From: GCA-003244245 sp035606945 | GTDB lineage: Bacteria; Actinomycetota; Actinomycetes; Mycobacteriales; Pseudonocardiaceae | DNA length: 64,000 bases | Assembly (NCBI GenBank): GCA_035606945.1 | Contig: DATNDR010000050.1 | Location: 1-64,000, forward strand | Reading direction: 5' to 3' | Shown: piece by piece, positions 24,073 through 31,754 of the stretch | Numbering within the stretch: position 1 is the stretch's first letter | Layout of the letters: each line of letters starts with the position of its first letter | Made by a program: the position numbers and the translations under genes | The notes under the pieces: model-generated | What the model saw: the letters and a program-made list of their open reading frames with translations, nothing else | Databases searched by the model: none | Told to the model about the DNA's origin: nothing

Positions 24073-24717
24073 TCAGCAGGTGCGCAGGGCGAGGAGGAGA
24101 CCGTCGTCAACGGGCAGCATCAGGGGCACCAGGGTCTCGTCCTCGCGCACCATGGTGCCCACGGCGCGCAGGGCGGCTGACGAGGGGTCCAGATGCGCCG
24201 GGTCAGTCATCCTGCCGTCGCCCAAGGCGTTGTCGAACGCGATCACCCCGCCCGGCCGCAACAAGCGCACGCCGGTTTCCAGATAGCGCGGATACTCCGG
24301 CTTCGCGGCATGAACGAACACCAAGTCGTACCCACCGTCGGTAAGCCGGGGCAGTACATCCAGGGCTTGTCCCATGATCAACCGGTAGCGAGACGGCGCG
24401 AACCCGGCTTCGGAGAACGTCTGCCGGGCGGCGCGCTGATGCTCGGGTTCGACGTCTATGGAGGTCAACACTCCGTCTGGAGCCATTCCCCGGAGCAGGC
24501 ACAGGCCGCTGGCTCCCGCGCCGGTACCGACTTCGACCACCGCCCGCGCACTGAGCGCGCCGGCCAGGAATCGCAGCGCGGCGCCACCGCCCGGCCCGAT
24601 CGGGGTGGCCCCCAACTCCTGCCCCCGTTCGCGGGCCGCGGCCAATACCTCGTCTTCGGTGACGAAACTTCCGACGTAATCGCGGCACTCGCGCACAGGG
24701 CTGCCAGTAGACCTCAC
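24073..24717 (-). CDS. O-methyltransferase, catechol-type (Rv1220c-like)
   Basis: 214-residue SAM-dependent O-methyltransferase of the CmcI/catechol OMT-like family (methyltransferase_3). Motif I is VVEVGTGAGASGLCLL, then TSIDVEPEHQRAARQ, YDLVFVHAAKPEYPRYLE, and LLRPGGVIAFDNALGDG with the metal-binding acid/Asn pattern. GTG start at 24717. It is divergent from sigE with a 234-bp spacer, exactly like Rv1220c-sigE in M. tuberculosis. The physiological substrate is unknown. Confidence 0.88.
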   Translation of the reverse strand: MRSTGSPVRECRDYVGSFVTEDEVLAAARERGQELGATPIGPGGGAALRFLAGALSARAVVEVGTGAGASGLCLLRGMAPDGVLTSIDVEPEHQRAARQTFSEAGFAPSRYRLIMGQALDVLPRLTDGGYDLVFVHAAKPEYPRYLETGVRLLRPGGVIAFDNALGDGRMTDPAHLDPSSAALRAVGTMVREDETLVPLMLPVDDGLLLALRTC

Positions 24718-24861
24718 GTAGCGCAGCGTAGCGCCGCCTCCGCCGCGGCATCCCCGCTGAGGAGCCGCCGCGCCGGGCAGTGCACCGCAGTGGTGAACCG
24801 GGCCACTCTCAGGATCTTCTTACCTGGCCCTTACCCTGGGCACACGCTGACGCGGCATCAT

Positions 24862-24887
24862 GAAACATCGACAGCCGCCCCGGCGTT
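24862..24887 (+). promoter_or_regulatory. Candidate ECF (SigE-type) promoter of sigE
   Basis: GAAAC at 24862-24866 and CGTT at 24884-24887 are separated by 17 bases. This matches the GGAAC-N16/17-CGTT layout recognised by SigE/SigH-type ECF factors, with one mismatch in the -35. Transcription would start near 24893, leaving a leader of about 60 bases before ATG 24952. It would make sigE autoregulated. It is a pattern match only. Confidence 0.4.
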
Positions 24888-24951
24888 GCAGTATCTGTTC
24901 TGCGCTTCATGTCAGCTCCAGCAAGTCACTCGGAGGTGTGAGACCCAACCG

Positions 24952-25557
24952 ATGGCCACCCCGACCCGCTTTCGCGAACCCGCTGCTGCCCTGCAGGCCG
25001 TCTCCGTTGTCCGACCTGACGACGAGGACGGTGAGTCAGCCGCAGCATGGGTGCCGCCTACTTGGGATCAGGTGGTGCGGGACCACGCTGACCGGGTATA
25101 CCGGCTGGCTTACCGCCTGTCCGGCAATCCGCACGATGCCGAGGACCTCACCCAGGAGACGTTCATCCGGGTGTTCCGCAGTTTGGGCTCGTACAAGCCC
25201 GGCACGTTCGAGGGTTGGCTACACCGGATCACGACCAACCTGTTCCTGGACATGGTGCGCCGACGGGCCCGGCTGCGGATGGAGGGTTTACCCGAGGACA
25301 CCGACCGGCTGGTCGGCGGTGGGTTGAGCCCGGAGCAGGTGTACACCGCGACCCATCTCGATCCGGATCTGCAGCAGGCGTTGGACGACCTCGCTCCGGA
25401 ATTCCGGGCCGCTGTCGTACTCTGTGATGTGGAGGGTCTGTCTTACGAGGAGATCGGCGCCACGCTCGGGGTGAAGCTCGGGACCGTGCGCAGCAGGATT
25501 CACCGCGGCAGGCAGGCGCTCAAGGCAGCGCTCGAAAGGCGACGCGTCGGCACTTGA
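24952..25557 (+). CDS. sigE: ECF RNA polymerase sigma factor SigE
   Basis: 201-residue group 4 sigma factor. Region 2 (about residues 45-110) has YRLAYRLSGNPHDAEDLTQE and TFEGWLHRITTNLFLDMVRR. Region 4 (about 145-195) has LPEFRAAVVL-type helix, GLSYEEIGATLGVKLGTVRS and SRIHRGRQALKAAL. ATG 24952 begins the mycobacterial-like N-terminus. GGAGG lies 15 bases upstream, a rather long spacing, and there is no better start. It directs the envelope-stress response and is followed by its anti-sigma factor and htrA, the conserved Rv1221-Rv1223 order. Confidence 0.93.
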   Translation: MATPTRFREPAAALQAVSVVRPDDEDGESAAAWVPPTWDQVVRDHADRVYRLAYRLSGNPHDAEDLTQETFIRVFRSLGSYKPGTFEGWLHRITTNLFLDMVRRRARLRMEGLPEDTDRLVGGGLSPEQVYTATHLDPDLQQALDDLAPEFRAAVVLCDVEGLSYEEIGATLGVKLGTVRSRIHRGRQALKAALERRRVGT

Positions 25558-25592
25558 GTCAGGGCCGACGATATGCCAGGGAAGGAGGGAAG

Positions 25593-26015
25593 ATGACGGA
25601 CCTGCGCGGCCGCACCTTCTCCGATCTGCTGGCCGGCGTCAACGCAGGGCAGCATCTAGCTGTCGACGCACTGGTGGCTTTCGTCGACGGAGAGCTTGCC
25701 CCGGGTCCGCGTGACCGTGCTGCTGCGCACCTCACCGGGTGTCCGTCGTGCGCCGCGGAGATCGCCGCGCAACGGCAGGCTCGCAGCGTGGTTCGATCGG
25801 CACACTGCCCCGGCGCCCCGGCTGATTTGCTCGCTGCGTTGCGCGACATTCCGCACACCACCGACCTGCCTGACCCGCCTGCCGGGCTGGCGGTGACGTC
25901 GGAGGGCGTCGTGGTGGAAGTTGCCGACCCGAACCGTATGCCGGCTGCACCGCTGGGCGGCGGCCCGCGGTGGGGGACCGGCCCCTCGGTGCTTGGTCGT
26001 TGGATCGGACGGTAA
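25593..26015 (+). CDS. rseA: Zinc-binding anti-sigma factor (RseA-type)
   Basis: 140-residue cytoplasmic anti-sigma factor for SigE. The ZAS motif H-x3-C-x2-C is present: His46, Cys50, Cys53 in AAHLTGCPSCAAE, after the DALVAFVDGELAPGPRDRAA helix. ATG 25593 has a strong AAGGAGG 4 bases away. The frame extends back to 25554 overlapping the sigE stop, but without a ribosome site. There is no membrane span, as in mycobacterial RseA, so release is probably by redox or zinc loss, phosphorylation and ClpC1P2 proteolysis. That last point is taken from the mycobacterial homologue. Confidence 0.9.
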   Translation: MTDLRGRTFSDLLAGVNAGQHLAVDALVAFVDGELAPGPRDRAAAHLTGCPSCAAEIAAQRQARSVVRSAHCPGAPADLLAALRDIPHTTDLPDPPAGLAVTSEGVVVEVADPNRMPAAPLGGGPRWGTGPSVLGRWIGR

Positions 26016-26088
26016 GACCGCTACGCACACTTCACCGGGCTGTGGGCAAACTGGATGATCGCTAGCGCACGCCTGAACCCAGGAGACC

Positions 26089-27627
26089 ATGGCTCTGTCC
26101 CCGGATCACGATTGCGACCTACCCTTCAAGCCGGAGGGGCGCTCGAGGCCGCAGTTCGTTGCTGCACCTCTTTCTCTGCCCGCCGTCGATCCAGCCGCGG
26201 CGCAGGCCTTCAGCCGGCCGCCCGGAGTACAGGGTGCTTTTGCCGATCAACGCGATGGCACCGGGCAGCGATGGACCACCGCGCCACCGCCACCGCAGGA
26301 GCTGGCGGCTGCCTTCGGTAGGCCCCCGGAATCTCCGGAACAGCTGCAGCGTCCACCCGGACGCAATGGCGTGCGACCGGCGGGCCAGCGCGGCGGCGAA
26401 GACGACCTCTGGCCGCGGGGAGCCGTGACCGACCCATGGCGTGACCCGCATGCAGCGGCTGTGCTGGGCCCTCCTGCGGTGGGGAATCACCATGGTGACG
26501 ACGGTGAACCGCCACCTCCCGGAGCTCGGCTGAGCCTGGCGGAAGTGCTCTTCGGTGGCCGGGTGAGCAATCTGGCGCTCGCCGCGCTCGCCGCCGTGGC
26601 CCTGTTGATCGGCGGGGTTGGCGGCCTCGTGGGCCGGCTCACCGCCGAGGTCGGCACGTTGCTGAACGATCCGGGCGCCACGCTGGCGCAGACCCAGCCG
26701 GCGATCCAGCGGCCGGCGGGTTCGGTGGCGGCAGTGGCCGGCCGGGTGCTGCCCGCAGTGGTGTCCCTGGAGTTCCGGGTAGGGGATCAGGGAGGGTTCG
26801 GCTCCGGGGTGGTGATTGACAGCCACGGATACGTGTTGACGAACAATCACGTGGTTGCTCCGGCAGCGACCATCCCGCAGGCCACCCTGGAAGCAGTCTT
26901 CAGTGACGGCACCCGGCTACCGGCACGGATCGTGGGCCGGGATCCCAAGACCGACCTTGCCGTCGTCAAGGTGGAGGTCGCCAATCCTACGGTGGCGCAG
27001 TTGGGCCGGTCATCGGTGTTGAAACAGGGTGACTCGGTCATCGCTATCGGCTCCCCGCTGGGTCTCGCCGGCACGGTGACCAGCGGCATCATCAGCGCAG
27101 TGGACCGGCCGGTGCGGCTGGAAGCCGAGGGCGGTCAGGGTAATGCGGTGATCGACGCGATCCAGACCGACGCGGCGATCAATCCCGGCAACTCCGGCGG
27201 GGCGCTGGTGGACGCTGCGGGCGCGGTGGTGGGGATCAACACCGCTATCCTCCGCGCCCAGGGCTCGGGCGACGGTGGATCGATCGGGCTCGGCTTCGCC
27301 ATCCCCATCGATACGGCCCGCACGATCGCGCAGGAATTGATCCGAACCGGGCACTACCAGCACGCCGAGCTGGGCATCAACGCCGCGTCGGTGACCGATG
27401 GTCGCTCCGACGGAGCCCGCGTGCAGAACGTGCAGCAGGGCAGCGCCGCCGCCGAGGCCGGCATCCTGGAAAACGATGTGATCACCAAGGTCGGCAACCG
27501 GGCCGTGGGTAGCGCCGACGCGCTCATTGTCGCCATTCATGAGCGGGCTATCGGTGAACGGGTACCGATCTCGCTGGTGCGCGACGGCCGACCCCTCGTG
27601 GTGACCGTCACGCTGAAATCCGATTGA
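26089..27627 (+). CDS. htrA: Membrane-anchored HtrA/DegP-type serine protease with PDZ domain
   Basis: 512-residue envelope protease. A long Pro/Gly-rich cytoplasmic N-terminus (1-158) is followed by one membrane span (about 160-182) and an extracytoplasmic trypsin-like domain. The catalytic triad is His254 (VLTNNHVVAP), Asp289 (KTDLAVVKVE) and Ser369 (NPGNSGGALV). A C-terminal PDZ domain spans about 415-505 (GARVQNVQQGSAAAEAGI). It degrades or senses misfolded envelope proteins and is the third gene of the sigE module (Rv1223 type). tatB, normally next, lies 3.7 kb away because of an inserted island. Confidence 0.93.
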   Translation: MALSPDHDCDLPFKPEGRSRPQFVAAPLSLPAVDPAAAQAFSRPPGVQGAFADQRDGTGQRWTTAPPPPQELAAAFGRPPESPEQLQRPPGRNGVRPAGQRGGEDDLWPRGAVTDPWRDPHAAAVLGPPAVGNHHGDDGEPPPPGARLSLAEVLFGGRVSNLALAALAAVALLIGGVGGLVGRLTAEVGTLLNDPGATLAQTQPAIQRPAGSVAAVAGRVLPAVVSLEFRVGDQGGFGSGVVIDSHGYVLTNNHVVAPAATIPQATLEAVFSDGTRLPARIVGRDPKTDLAVVKVEVANPTVAQLGRSSVLKQGDSVIAIGSPLGLAGTVTSGIISAVDRPVRLEAEGGQGNAVIDAIQTDAAINPGNSGGALVDAAGAVVGINTAILRAQGSGDGGSIGLGFAIPIDTARTIAQELIRTGHYQHAELGINAASVTDGRSDGARVQNVQQGSAAAEAGILENDVITKVGNRAVGSADALIVAIHERAIGERVPISLVRDGRPLVVTVTLKSD

Positions 27628-27735
27628 TCGCGGGTAGCAGTGCGAGGCCCGCCCGCGCGGATCGGGGCTTATGGACACCTGTGCACCTTTCCACCGGGGC
27701 GCAGGCGGTCTTACGGATGCTTGAGCACCTTTTGA

Positions 27736-28857
27736 TTATGTGACTGCCTGAGTGTTGGCGGAAATGGTGATCCGCGAGCGATCCAGGGGTGGTTTCCCGG
27801 CGGCGGTCCAGGCGCGGAACGCGGCCTCGACCTCGTCCCAGAGACGGCGCGGGCCGTACTGGCGGATTCGTCGGGAACCAGGACCGTCGTCATAGCGGGC
27901 GACGGCCCACGATCCGTCGCCCGGATCGAGTAGCCAGAGCAGGTGCTGTCTGCGATCACCGGTGGGTGGCTGGTGTTCCCAGACGCAGCGGGGCACCCGG
28001 GTGCCGATGGCCCATCGGACGTCGTGGTTCTCGGCGACGCGCCAAGGCTTCAAGGTCGACGTGGAGACCTCGGCGCGCGGATCGTTGGGGTCGATGTGAT
28101 CGATAGTCCACTCCGGGGTGCGATGGCTGCGTACGGCCATGAAACCGACCCGACCTACGGGCCTGCCGGTCGCTGTGCCGTCCTCGTTGACGCTGAAGCG
28201 CACGAGAGGCACACTGCCGCCGAAGTCGGTCCGCATCGGGGTCACGATCACCCCGCCTGGCCTGGTCTGGGCGACCCAGGAATAGGGCAGCTCACCGACC
28301 CGGACAGCGGCCGTGGAGATCACGCGCTCGTAAGGAGCTCGATCCGGACACCCGGGGATGCCATCACCGGTGACGGCGGTTACCGGAAGACCTGCCGAGT
28401 GCAGCGCTGCCTGGGCGAGGTCGGCCAGCACTGGGTCGATCTCCATCGTGGTCACGTTCGGGGCGCCGAGGCGGGCGGCCAGCAGCGCTGCATGGTAACC
28501 GGTCCCGGTGCCGATCTCGAGCACGTGGTGGCCGTCGCGGACGTCCAGGGCGGTCAGCATGCGCAGCATCAATTCTGGTTTGCTGGCTGAACTGGTGCAC
28601 ACCTCGCCCGTGGTGTCGGGCCACACGGTTTTGCCATCATCAAACTGGGTGAGGATAGGCACATTGCGGTAGGCCGCGGCAAGCCAGCGGTCGGGATTAT
28701 CATCACGGCTCAGCGGCTGCGGGTTGCCGTGCTCGTCATCCACCCAGATCTGCGATGGGAGAAAAAGATGTCGAGGCACGGCTAGCAACGCCTTGCGCCA
28801 TGCCAGGGGAACAGCGCCCACCGCATCGAGCTCAGCGACTAGGTGCTCAATCGTCAT
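27736..28857 (-). CDS. PIMT-like O-methyltransferase with RiPP-type C-terminal extension (candidate imiditide synthase)
   Basis: 373-residue homologue of protein L-isoaspartyl methyltransferase. The PIMT core has TSSASKPELMLRML (residues 88-101), SAM motif I HVLEIGTGTGYHAAL (111-125) and TAVTGDGIPG. Repair PIMTs are about 210 residues. This one carries about 150 more, ending in YGPRRLWDEVEAAFRAW then AGKPPLDRSRITIS, the kind of C-terminus seen only in PIMTs of RiPP clusters (graspetide, lanthipeptide, lasso, imiditide). ATG 28857 lies inside the end of the peptide gene (11-bp overlap). Likely role: methylation of one Asp of the upstream acidic peptide, giving an aspartimide. Core family sure; product inferred. 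Confidence 0.8.
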   Translation of the reverse strand: MTIEHLVAELDAVGAVPLAWRKALLAVPRHLFLPSQIWVDDEHGNPQPLSRDDNPDRWLAAAYRNVPILTQFDDGKTVWPDTTGEVCTSSASKPELMLRMLTALDVRDGHHVLEIGTGTGYHAALLAARLGAPNVTTMEIDPVLADLAQAALHSAGLPVTAVTGDGIPGCPDRAPYERVISTAAVRVGELPYSWVAQTRPGGVIVTPMRTDFGGSVPLVRFSVNEDGTATGRPVGRVGFMAVRSHRTPEWTIDHIDPNDPRAEVSTSTLKPWRVAENHDVRWAIGTRVPRCVWEHQPPTGDRRQHLLWLLDPGDGSWAVARYDDGPGSRRIRQYGPRRLWDEVEAAFRAWTAAGKPPLDRSRITISANTQAVT

Positions 28858-28981
28858 TCTCGTCGTTGTCGTCATCATCGTCGGTTGGAATGTGGCCGGA
28901 CTTATCGAACTCCTTCGGTTCCAGCCGCTTAGCGGTGTCGGGATGAACATCTCCATCCCGGATCGGATCATGTTTGCCCAT
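28847..28981 (-). CDS. Acidic 44-residue peptide, candidate imiditide-type RiPP precursor
   Basis: 44-codon gene sandwiched between a small protein gene (one base gap, TAA-C-ATG) and the PIMT-like gene (11-bp overlap). It begins MGKHDPIRDGDVHPDTAKRL and ends in a run of Asp/Glu/Asn (DDDDDNDENDD, residues 34-44). It has no Cys and no Ser/Thr-rich core, so it is not a lanthipeptide. No ATP-grasp or cyclase gene is near, so graspetide and lasso types are unlikely. Known imiditides are linear precursors recognised by charge and modified on one Asp. Asp9 before Gly10 and Asp15 before Thr16 are the most plausible aspartimide sites. GGAGA lies about 11 bases upstream of ATG 28981. Longer starts (28999, 29038) would overlap the preceding gene. 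Confidence 0.65.
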   Translation of the reverse strand: MGKHDPIRDGDVHPDTAKRLEPKEFDKSGHIPTDDDDDNDENDD

Positions 28982-28982
28982 G

Positions 28983-29156
28983 TTACCGGCTCTCTCCATC
29001 GTCTTTCTGGGCGTCGTCCCCCGCCAGTTCGAGTACATGAATCAGCTCATTAACTTTCACGTGCTCCATGGCTTCCCAGGTAAACGGTGGAGAAATCGAC
29101 ATCCGCACCGCGCCCCGCGCGACGGTCACCACGACGGTCGCATCAACGTTGCCCAT
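28983..29156 (-). CDS. Small conserved-looking protein heading the RiPP operon
   Basis: 57-residue protein (ATG 29156): MGNVDATVVVTVARGAVRMS, then SPPFTWEAMEHVKVNELIHV and LELAGDDAQK. It looks like one beta-sheet followed by an amphipathic helix. There is no signal peptide or membrane span. ATG 29189 is an alternative start. Its stop is one base before the peptide ATG, so the three genes are a tight operon. I have the impression that similar proteins accompany PIMT-type RiPP genes in other actinomycetes, possibly as a leader-binding or immunity protein, but no domain name can be given. Confidence 0.55.
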   Translation of the reverse strand: MGNVDATVVVTVARGAVRMSISPPFTWEAMEHVKVNELIHVLELAGDDAQKDDGESR

Positions 29157-29470
29157 ACCCTTGACGGAAACCCGGCGAGGCACGCCCATGCTGGCGCCGG
29201 ATGTCCGCCTATCGGACAAACCAACAACCTGATTGCGTGCCGTCGGAAGTCTCCGTGCCTCACCAACGCTGCTCACGACTCCAATCTCGCGGCGGTACCC
29301 GCCGGGACGGCCAGCCCTCCGCTGCACTGGCCCGCCGCAGCGCTCGAGATAATATCTTATAATAAAAAGATAACATGTGCAACAGTGCATCTTCGCGCAC
29401 AGCTGGCGTCAGGATCATCTCTTGCGAGAGCATGGGCGGGAGATACAACTCACGTGCGGAGGAGAACGAC
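29157..29470. promoter_or_regulatory. Divergent control region, RiPP operon / DUF6879 unit
   Basis: 314 bp without a gene. The left half is normal GC with no convincing coding. At 29345-29385 there is a sharp AT-rich patch, unlike anything nearby, containing the inverted repeat TATCTT-N8-AAGATA (29353-29372), a possible operator. On the minus strand TTGCAC (29382-29377), a 17-base spacer and TAAGAT (29359-29354) form a good sigma-70-type promoter for the RiPP operon. On the plus strand TTGCGA near 29422 with TACAAC 16 bases later could drive the other unit. GGAGGAG precedes ATG 29471. Confidence 0.5.
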
Positions 29471-29746
29471 ATGGCGCTACAGAGGCTCGCGAAGGCTCAC
29501 GACTCCGTGACGAAGCGTGGCTGCCCGGCGCTCTACAGCACTGCCGACCCGGCGCGGATGGTCGCGCAGGTCAAGGTACTTGCCTCAGAGGAGGCCTCGG
29601 AGTTACTCGAGCTACTTGACGATGAGACTGCTGGCGCTATCCCCACTGAAACGGTGCTCCGGAGCGTGGCGAAGTACGCCTCCGAGCACGGCGACGACGA
29701 GCTTGCCAGCCGGATCGAGGCCTTCCTCGCAACCCGGGGGCTGTGA
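29471..29746 (+). CDS. Hypothetical 91-residue protein
   Basis: No family recognised. ATG 29471 has an excellent GGAGGAG site 7 bases upstream, so the gene is real. The protein is mostly helical and acidic (SEEASELLELLDDETAGAIP, YASEHGDDELASRIEAFLAT), starting with MALQRLAKAHDSVTKRGCP. There is no signal peptide or membrane span. Its stop overlaps the next start, tying it to the DUF6879 protein and the XRE regulator downstream. A role as a small helical partner in that regulatory unit is the most that context suggests. Confidence 0.6.
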   Translation: MALQRLAKAHDSVTKRGCPALYSTADPARMVAQVKVLASEEASELLELLDDETAGAIPTETVLRSVAKYASEHGDDELASRIEAFLATRGL

Positions 29747-30303
29747 TGAGTCGCAGGATCATCACCAGCCTCGCAAGTGCGGAGTGGGCAGGCTTGTTCA
29801 CAGGCTTCACTCGTAGCGCGTTCCGGCTGGAGGCCCTCCAGCATGCCGCGGACCCTGACGAGGAAGAGGCCTTTGTCCGGTTCCTTGCCGGCCAAGACCC
29901 GGGAGTTGACCTTTCCTGGTGGATCGAGTTGGCCAAAGGGCACACCGCGGCGGGCCGGAGAATGTGTCGTGTCAGGGTGGTCATAGAGCCACCCAGCGAC
30001 TACACCAGATTTGAGCTGGCACACTTCCCGGCGATGGCCGAAGCAGGCGACGACATCCGGATTATCGTCGCCGGCCCGGGTACTTGGCCGGCGGGTATGC
30101 CCCGCCATGACTTCTGGCTCTTCGACGACCGCGATGTGTGGGTCCTGAACTACGACGACGCCGGAATGTTCTTAAGCGCCGAACTGCAGACCGACCGACG
30201 GGTGATTACCGACCACTTGTGCTGGCGGGATGCTGCCCTAAGGCAGTCGATCCCCGTTCGCGAGTACCTTGCGATGTCCGCACGGCGGGTGTCGGCGAAC
30301 TGA
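29743..30303 (+). CDS. DUF6879 family protein
   Basis: 186-residue protein of the DUF6879 family. The pattern is SAFRLEALQHAADPDEEEAF, then WWIELAKGHTAAGRRMCRVR and the conserved FWLFDDRDVWVLNYDDAGMF. These cytoplasmic proteins accompany XRE/DUF5753 regulators in actinomycetes. Their biochemistry is unknown. The start is GTG 29743 (overlapping the previous stop) or ATG 29746. It is followed after 12 bp by the regulator gene, so the three are co-transcribed. Confidence 0.75.
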   Translation: MMSRRIITSLASAEWAGLFTGFTRSAFRLEALQHAADPDEEEAFVRFLAGQDPGVDLSWWIELAKGHTAAGRRMCRVRVVIEPPSDYTRFELAHFPAMAEAGDDIRIIVAGPGTWPAGMPRHDFWLFDDRDVWVLNYDDAGMFLSAELQTDRRVITDHLCWRDAALRQSIPVREYLAMSARRVSAN

Positions 30304-30315
30304 CTGGAGCAGGCA

Positions 30316-31188
30316 TTGACGGGGCCAGCCGGAGCAAGAGCGCTTAGCGGGCTGGGCGCACGGCTGCGCGCGGTACGTGAGGCGGCCGGAATGTCGGGCC
30401 TTCAGCTCGCCAAGGCGCTCGGACCCGGCTGGCGTCAGCCGAAGGTCTCGCGGATCGAGACCGGGCTCCAGCTCCCCACCGAAGGAGAGATCTATGCGTG
30501 GGCGACGGCAGTCGGTGCCGACCCTGCCCCGCTGCTTGCGCTGCGCGAGAAAGCATCGGCGGAGTACGGAGTGTGGCGCGAGAGGATCGCTGGCGCGGGC
30601 GGGCCTGCTGCGTTTCAAGACGAGTTGAGGGCGCTGGAGGGATCCTGCACGGCCCTGCTTGCTGAGTACCAGCCGGCGCTCGTGCCGGGCCTGCTCCAGA
30701 CTGCGGCCTTCATGCGCGAAATGGCAGACGGGGAGGAGTTCCTCGCCGACGACGGCATCACGCCCGAGGCTATCGGTCCGCTGATCGCGGCGAAGATTCG
30801 TAGACAATCGATCCTGTACGAGGGTGGCCGCCAGGTCGTGCACGTTATCGGGGAGGCGGTGCTGCGCACTCGCGTCGGAAACGTCACCGCGGAAACGATG
30901 CGCGGGCAACTCGGGCACCTGGCCGACACGGCGACGCTGCCCGGCCACGAGCTGGGGATCGTGCCATTTGCGATTGCATCTCCCATCGCGCCTGCTTCGG
31001 GGTTCGTGCTGTATGACAGCGACCTCGCAGTCGTCGAGTCGCTGGGCGGCCGACTACAGATCACCGCGCCAGAGATGATCGCCCGGTACGGCCGGTGGCT
31101 TGAACTGTTACGGCAAGCCGCGATCACGGGAAGACAGGCAGCCGAGATGTGCTGGCGTGTCGCCGCCGAGCTACCGTCCAGAGGCTGA
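30316..31188 (+). CDS. XRE helix-turn-helix regulator with DUF5753 domain
   Basis: 290-residue regulator. The N-terminal helix-turn-helix (about residues 10-65) reads LGARLRAVREAAGMSGLQLA and PKVSRIETGLQLPTEGEI. The C-terminal DUF5753 domain has the hallmark YQPALVPGLLQTAAFMREMA and later LGIVPFAIASPIAPASGF. TTG start at 30316. It is the last gene of the plus-strand unit in the htrA-tatB island. It could bind the AT-rich palindrome at 29353-29372 and so control its own unit and the divergent RiPP operon. That is inferred from position. No DUF397 partner follows. Confidence 0.85.
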   Translation: MTGPAGARALSGLGARLRAVREAAGMSGLQLAKALGPGWRQPKVSRIETGLQLPTEGEIYAWATAVGADPAPLLALREKASAEYGVWRERIAGAGGPAAFQDELRALEGSCTALLAEYQPALVPGLLQTAAFMREMADGEEFLADDGITPEAIGPLIAAKIRRQSILYEGGRQVVHVIGEAVLRTRVGNVTAETMRGQLGHLADTATLPGHELGIVPFAIASPIAPASGFVLYDSDLAVVESLGGRLQITAPEMIARYGRWLELLRQAAITGRQAAEMCWRVAAELPSRG

Positions 31189-31328
31189 TCATCCAGAGGT
31201 TCGCTACGTACGAATCATCACAGTCTGTAGTCGACCTCGGCGGCAGCACGGCTGCTCGCGTTCGGCGCCACGCATTGGGCGGCGCGAGTTCGCTACGCTG
31301 GATCTGGCTGGTGAGGAGGTGGGCGTAG

Positions 31329-31733
31329 ATGTTCAACATCGGCTGGGGGGAGTTCCTGATTCTCATCGTTGCCGGGCTGTTGATCCTGGGCCCGGAGCGC
31401 CTGCCGTCGGCGGCTGCCTGGCTGGGTCGAACTGTGCGCCAGGTCCGGGACTACGCCAATGGAGCCCGTGAGCAGCTGCGCAACGAGCTGGGCCCGGAAT
31501 TCGACGAACTCCGGGCGCCCCTGGAAGACCTGCGCGGACTGCGCGGGTTCAACCCGCGGGGGTTCACGCCGCGCAGCGCGCTGACCCGCCACCTGTTCGA
31601 CGACCTGGATGGCGGCGCCTTCAGCGGCGTGACCAAACCCAATGGCTACGCCGCCCCGACCGGCCGCGGCACCCCGGTGTATAGGCCACTACAGCCGGGT
31701 GAGCGTGCCCCGTTCGACCCCGACGCGACCTGA
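31329..31733 (+). CDS. tatB: Sec-independent protein translocase subunit TatB
   Basis: 134-residue TatB: short N-terminal membrane helix (FNIGWGEFLILIVAGLLIL, residues 2-20), the hinge GPERLPSAAAWLGRTVRQV, and a long amphipathic, then disordered, cytoplasmic tail. The glutamate of the first helix (GEF) is characteristic of TatB. It forms the twin-arginine substrate receptor with TatC, which is not in the window. ATG 31329 is preceded by GGAGG at 31313-31317. It belongs to the sigE-rseA-htrA-tatB order of actinobacteria, here interrupted upstream by the accessory island. Confidence 0.9.
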   Translation: MFNIGWGEFLILIVAGLLILGPERLPSAAAWLGRTVRQVRDYANGAREQLRNELGPEFDELRAPLEDLRGLRGFNPRGFTPRSALTRHLFDDLDGGAFSGVTKPNGYAAPTGRGTPVYRPLQPGERAPFDPDAT

Positions 31734-31754
31734 ACGGCGTCGCCTGAACGGGCG

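Noticed and set aside
28847..28981. Lanthipeptide (FxLD-type) precursor
   Set aside because: The PIMT-like neighbour suggested this, but the peptide has no Cys, no FxLD motif and no lanthionine synthetase gene nearby.
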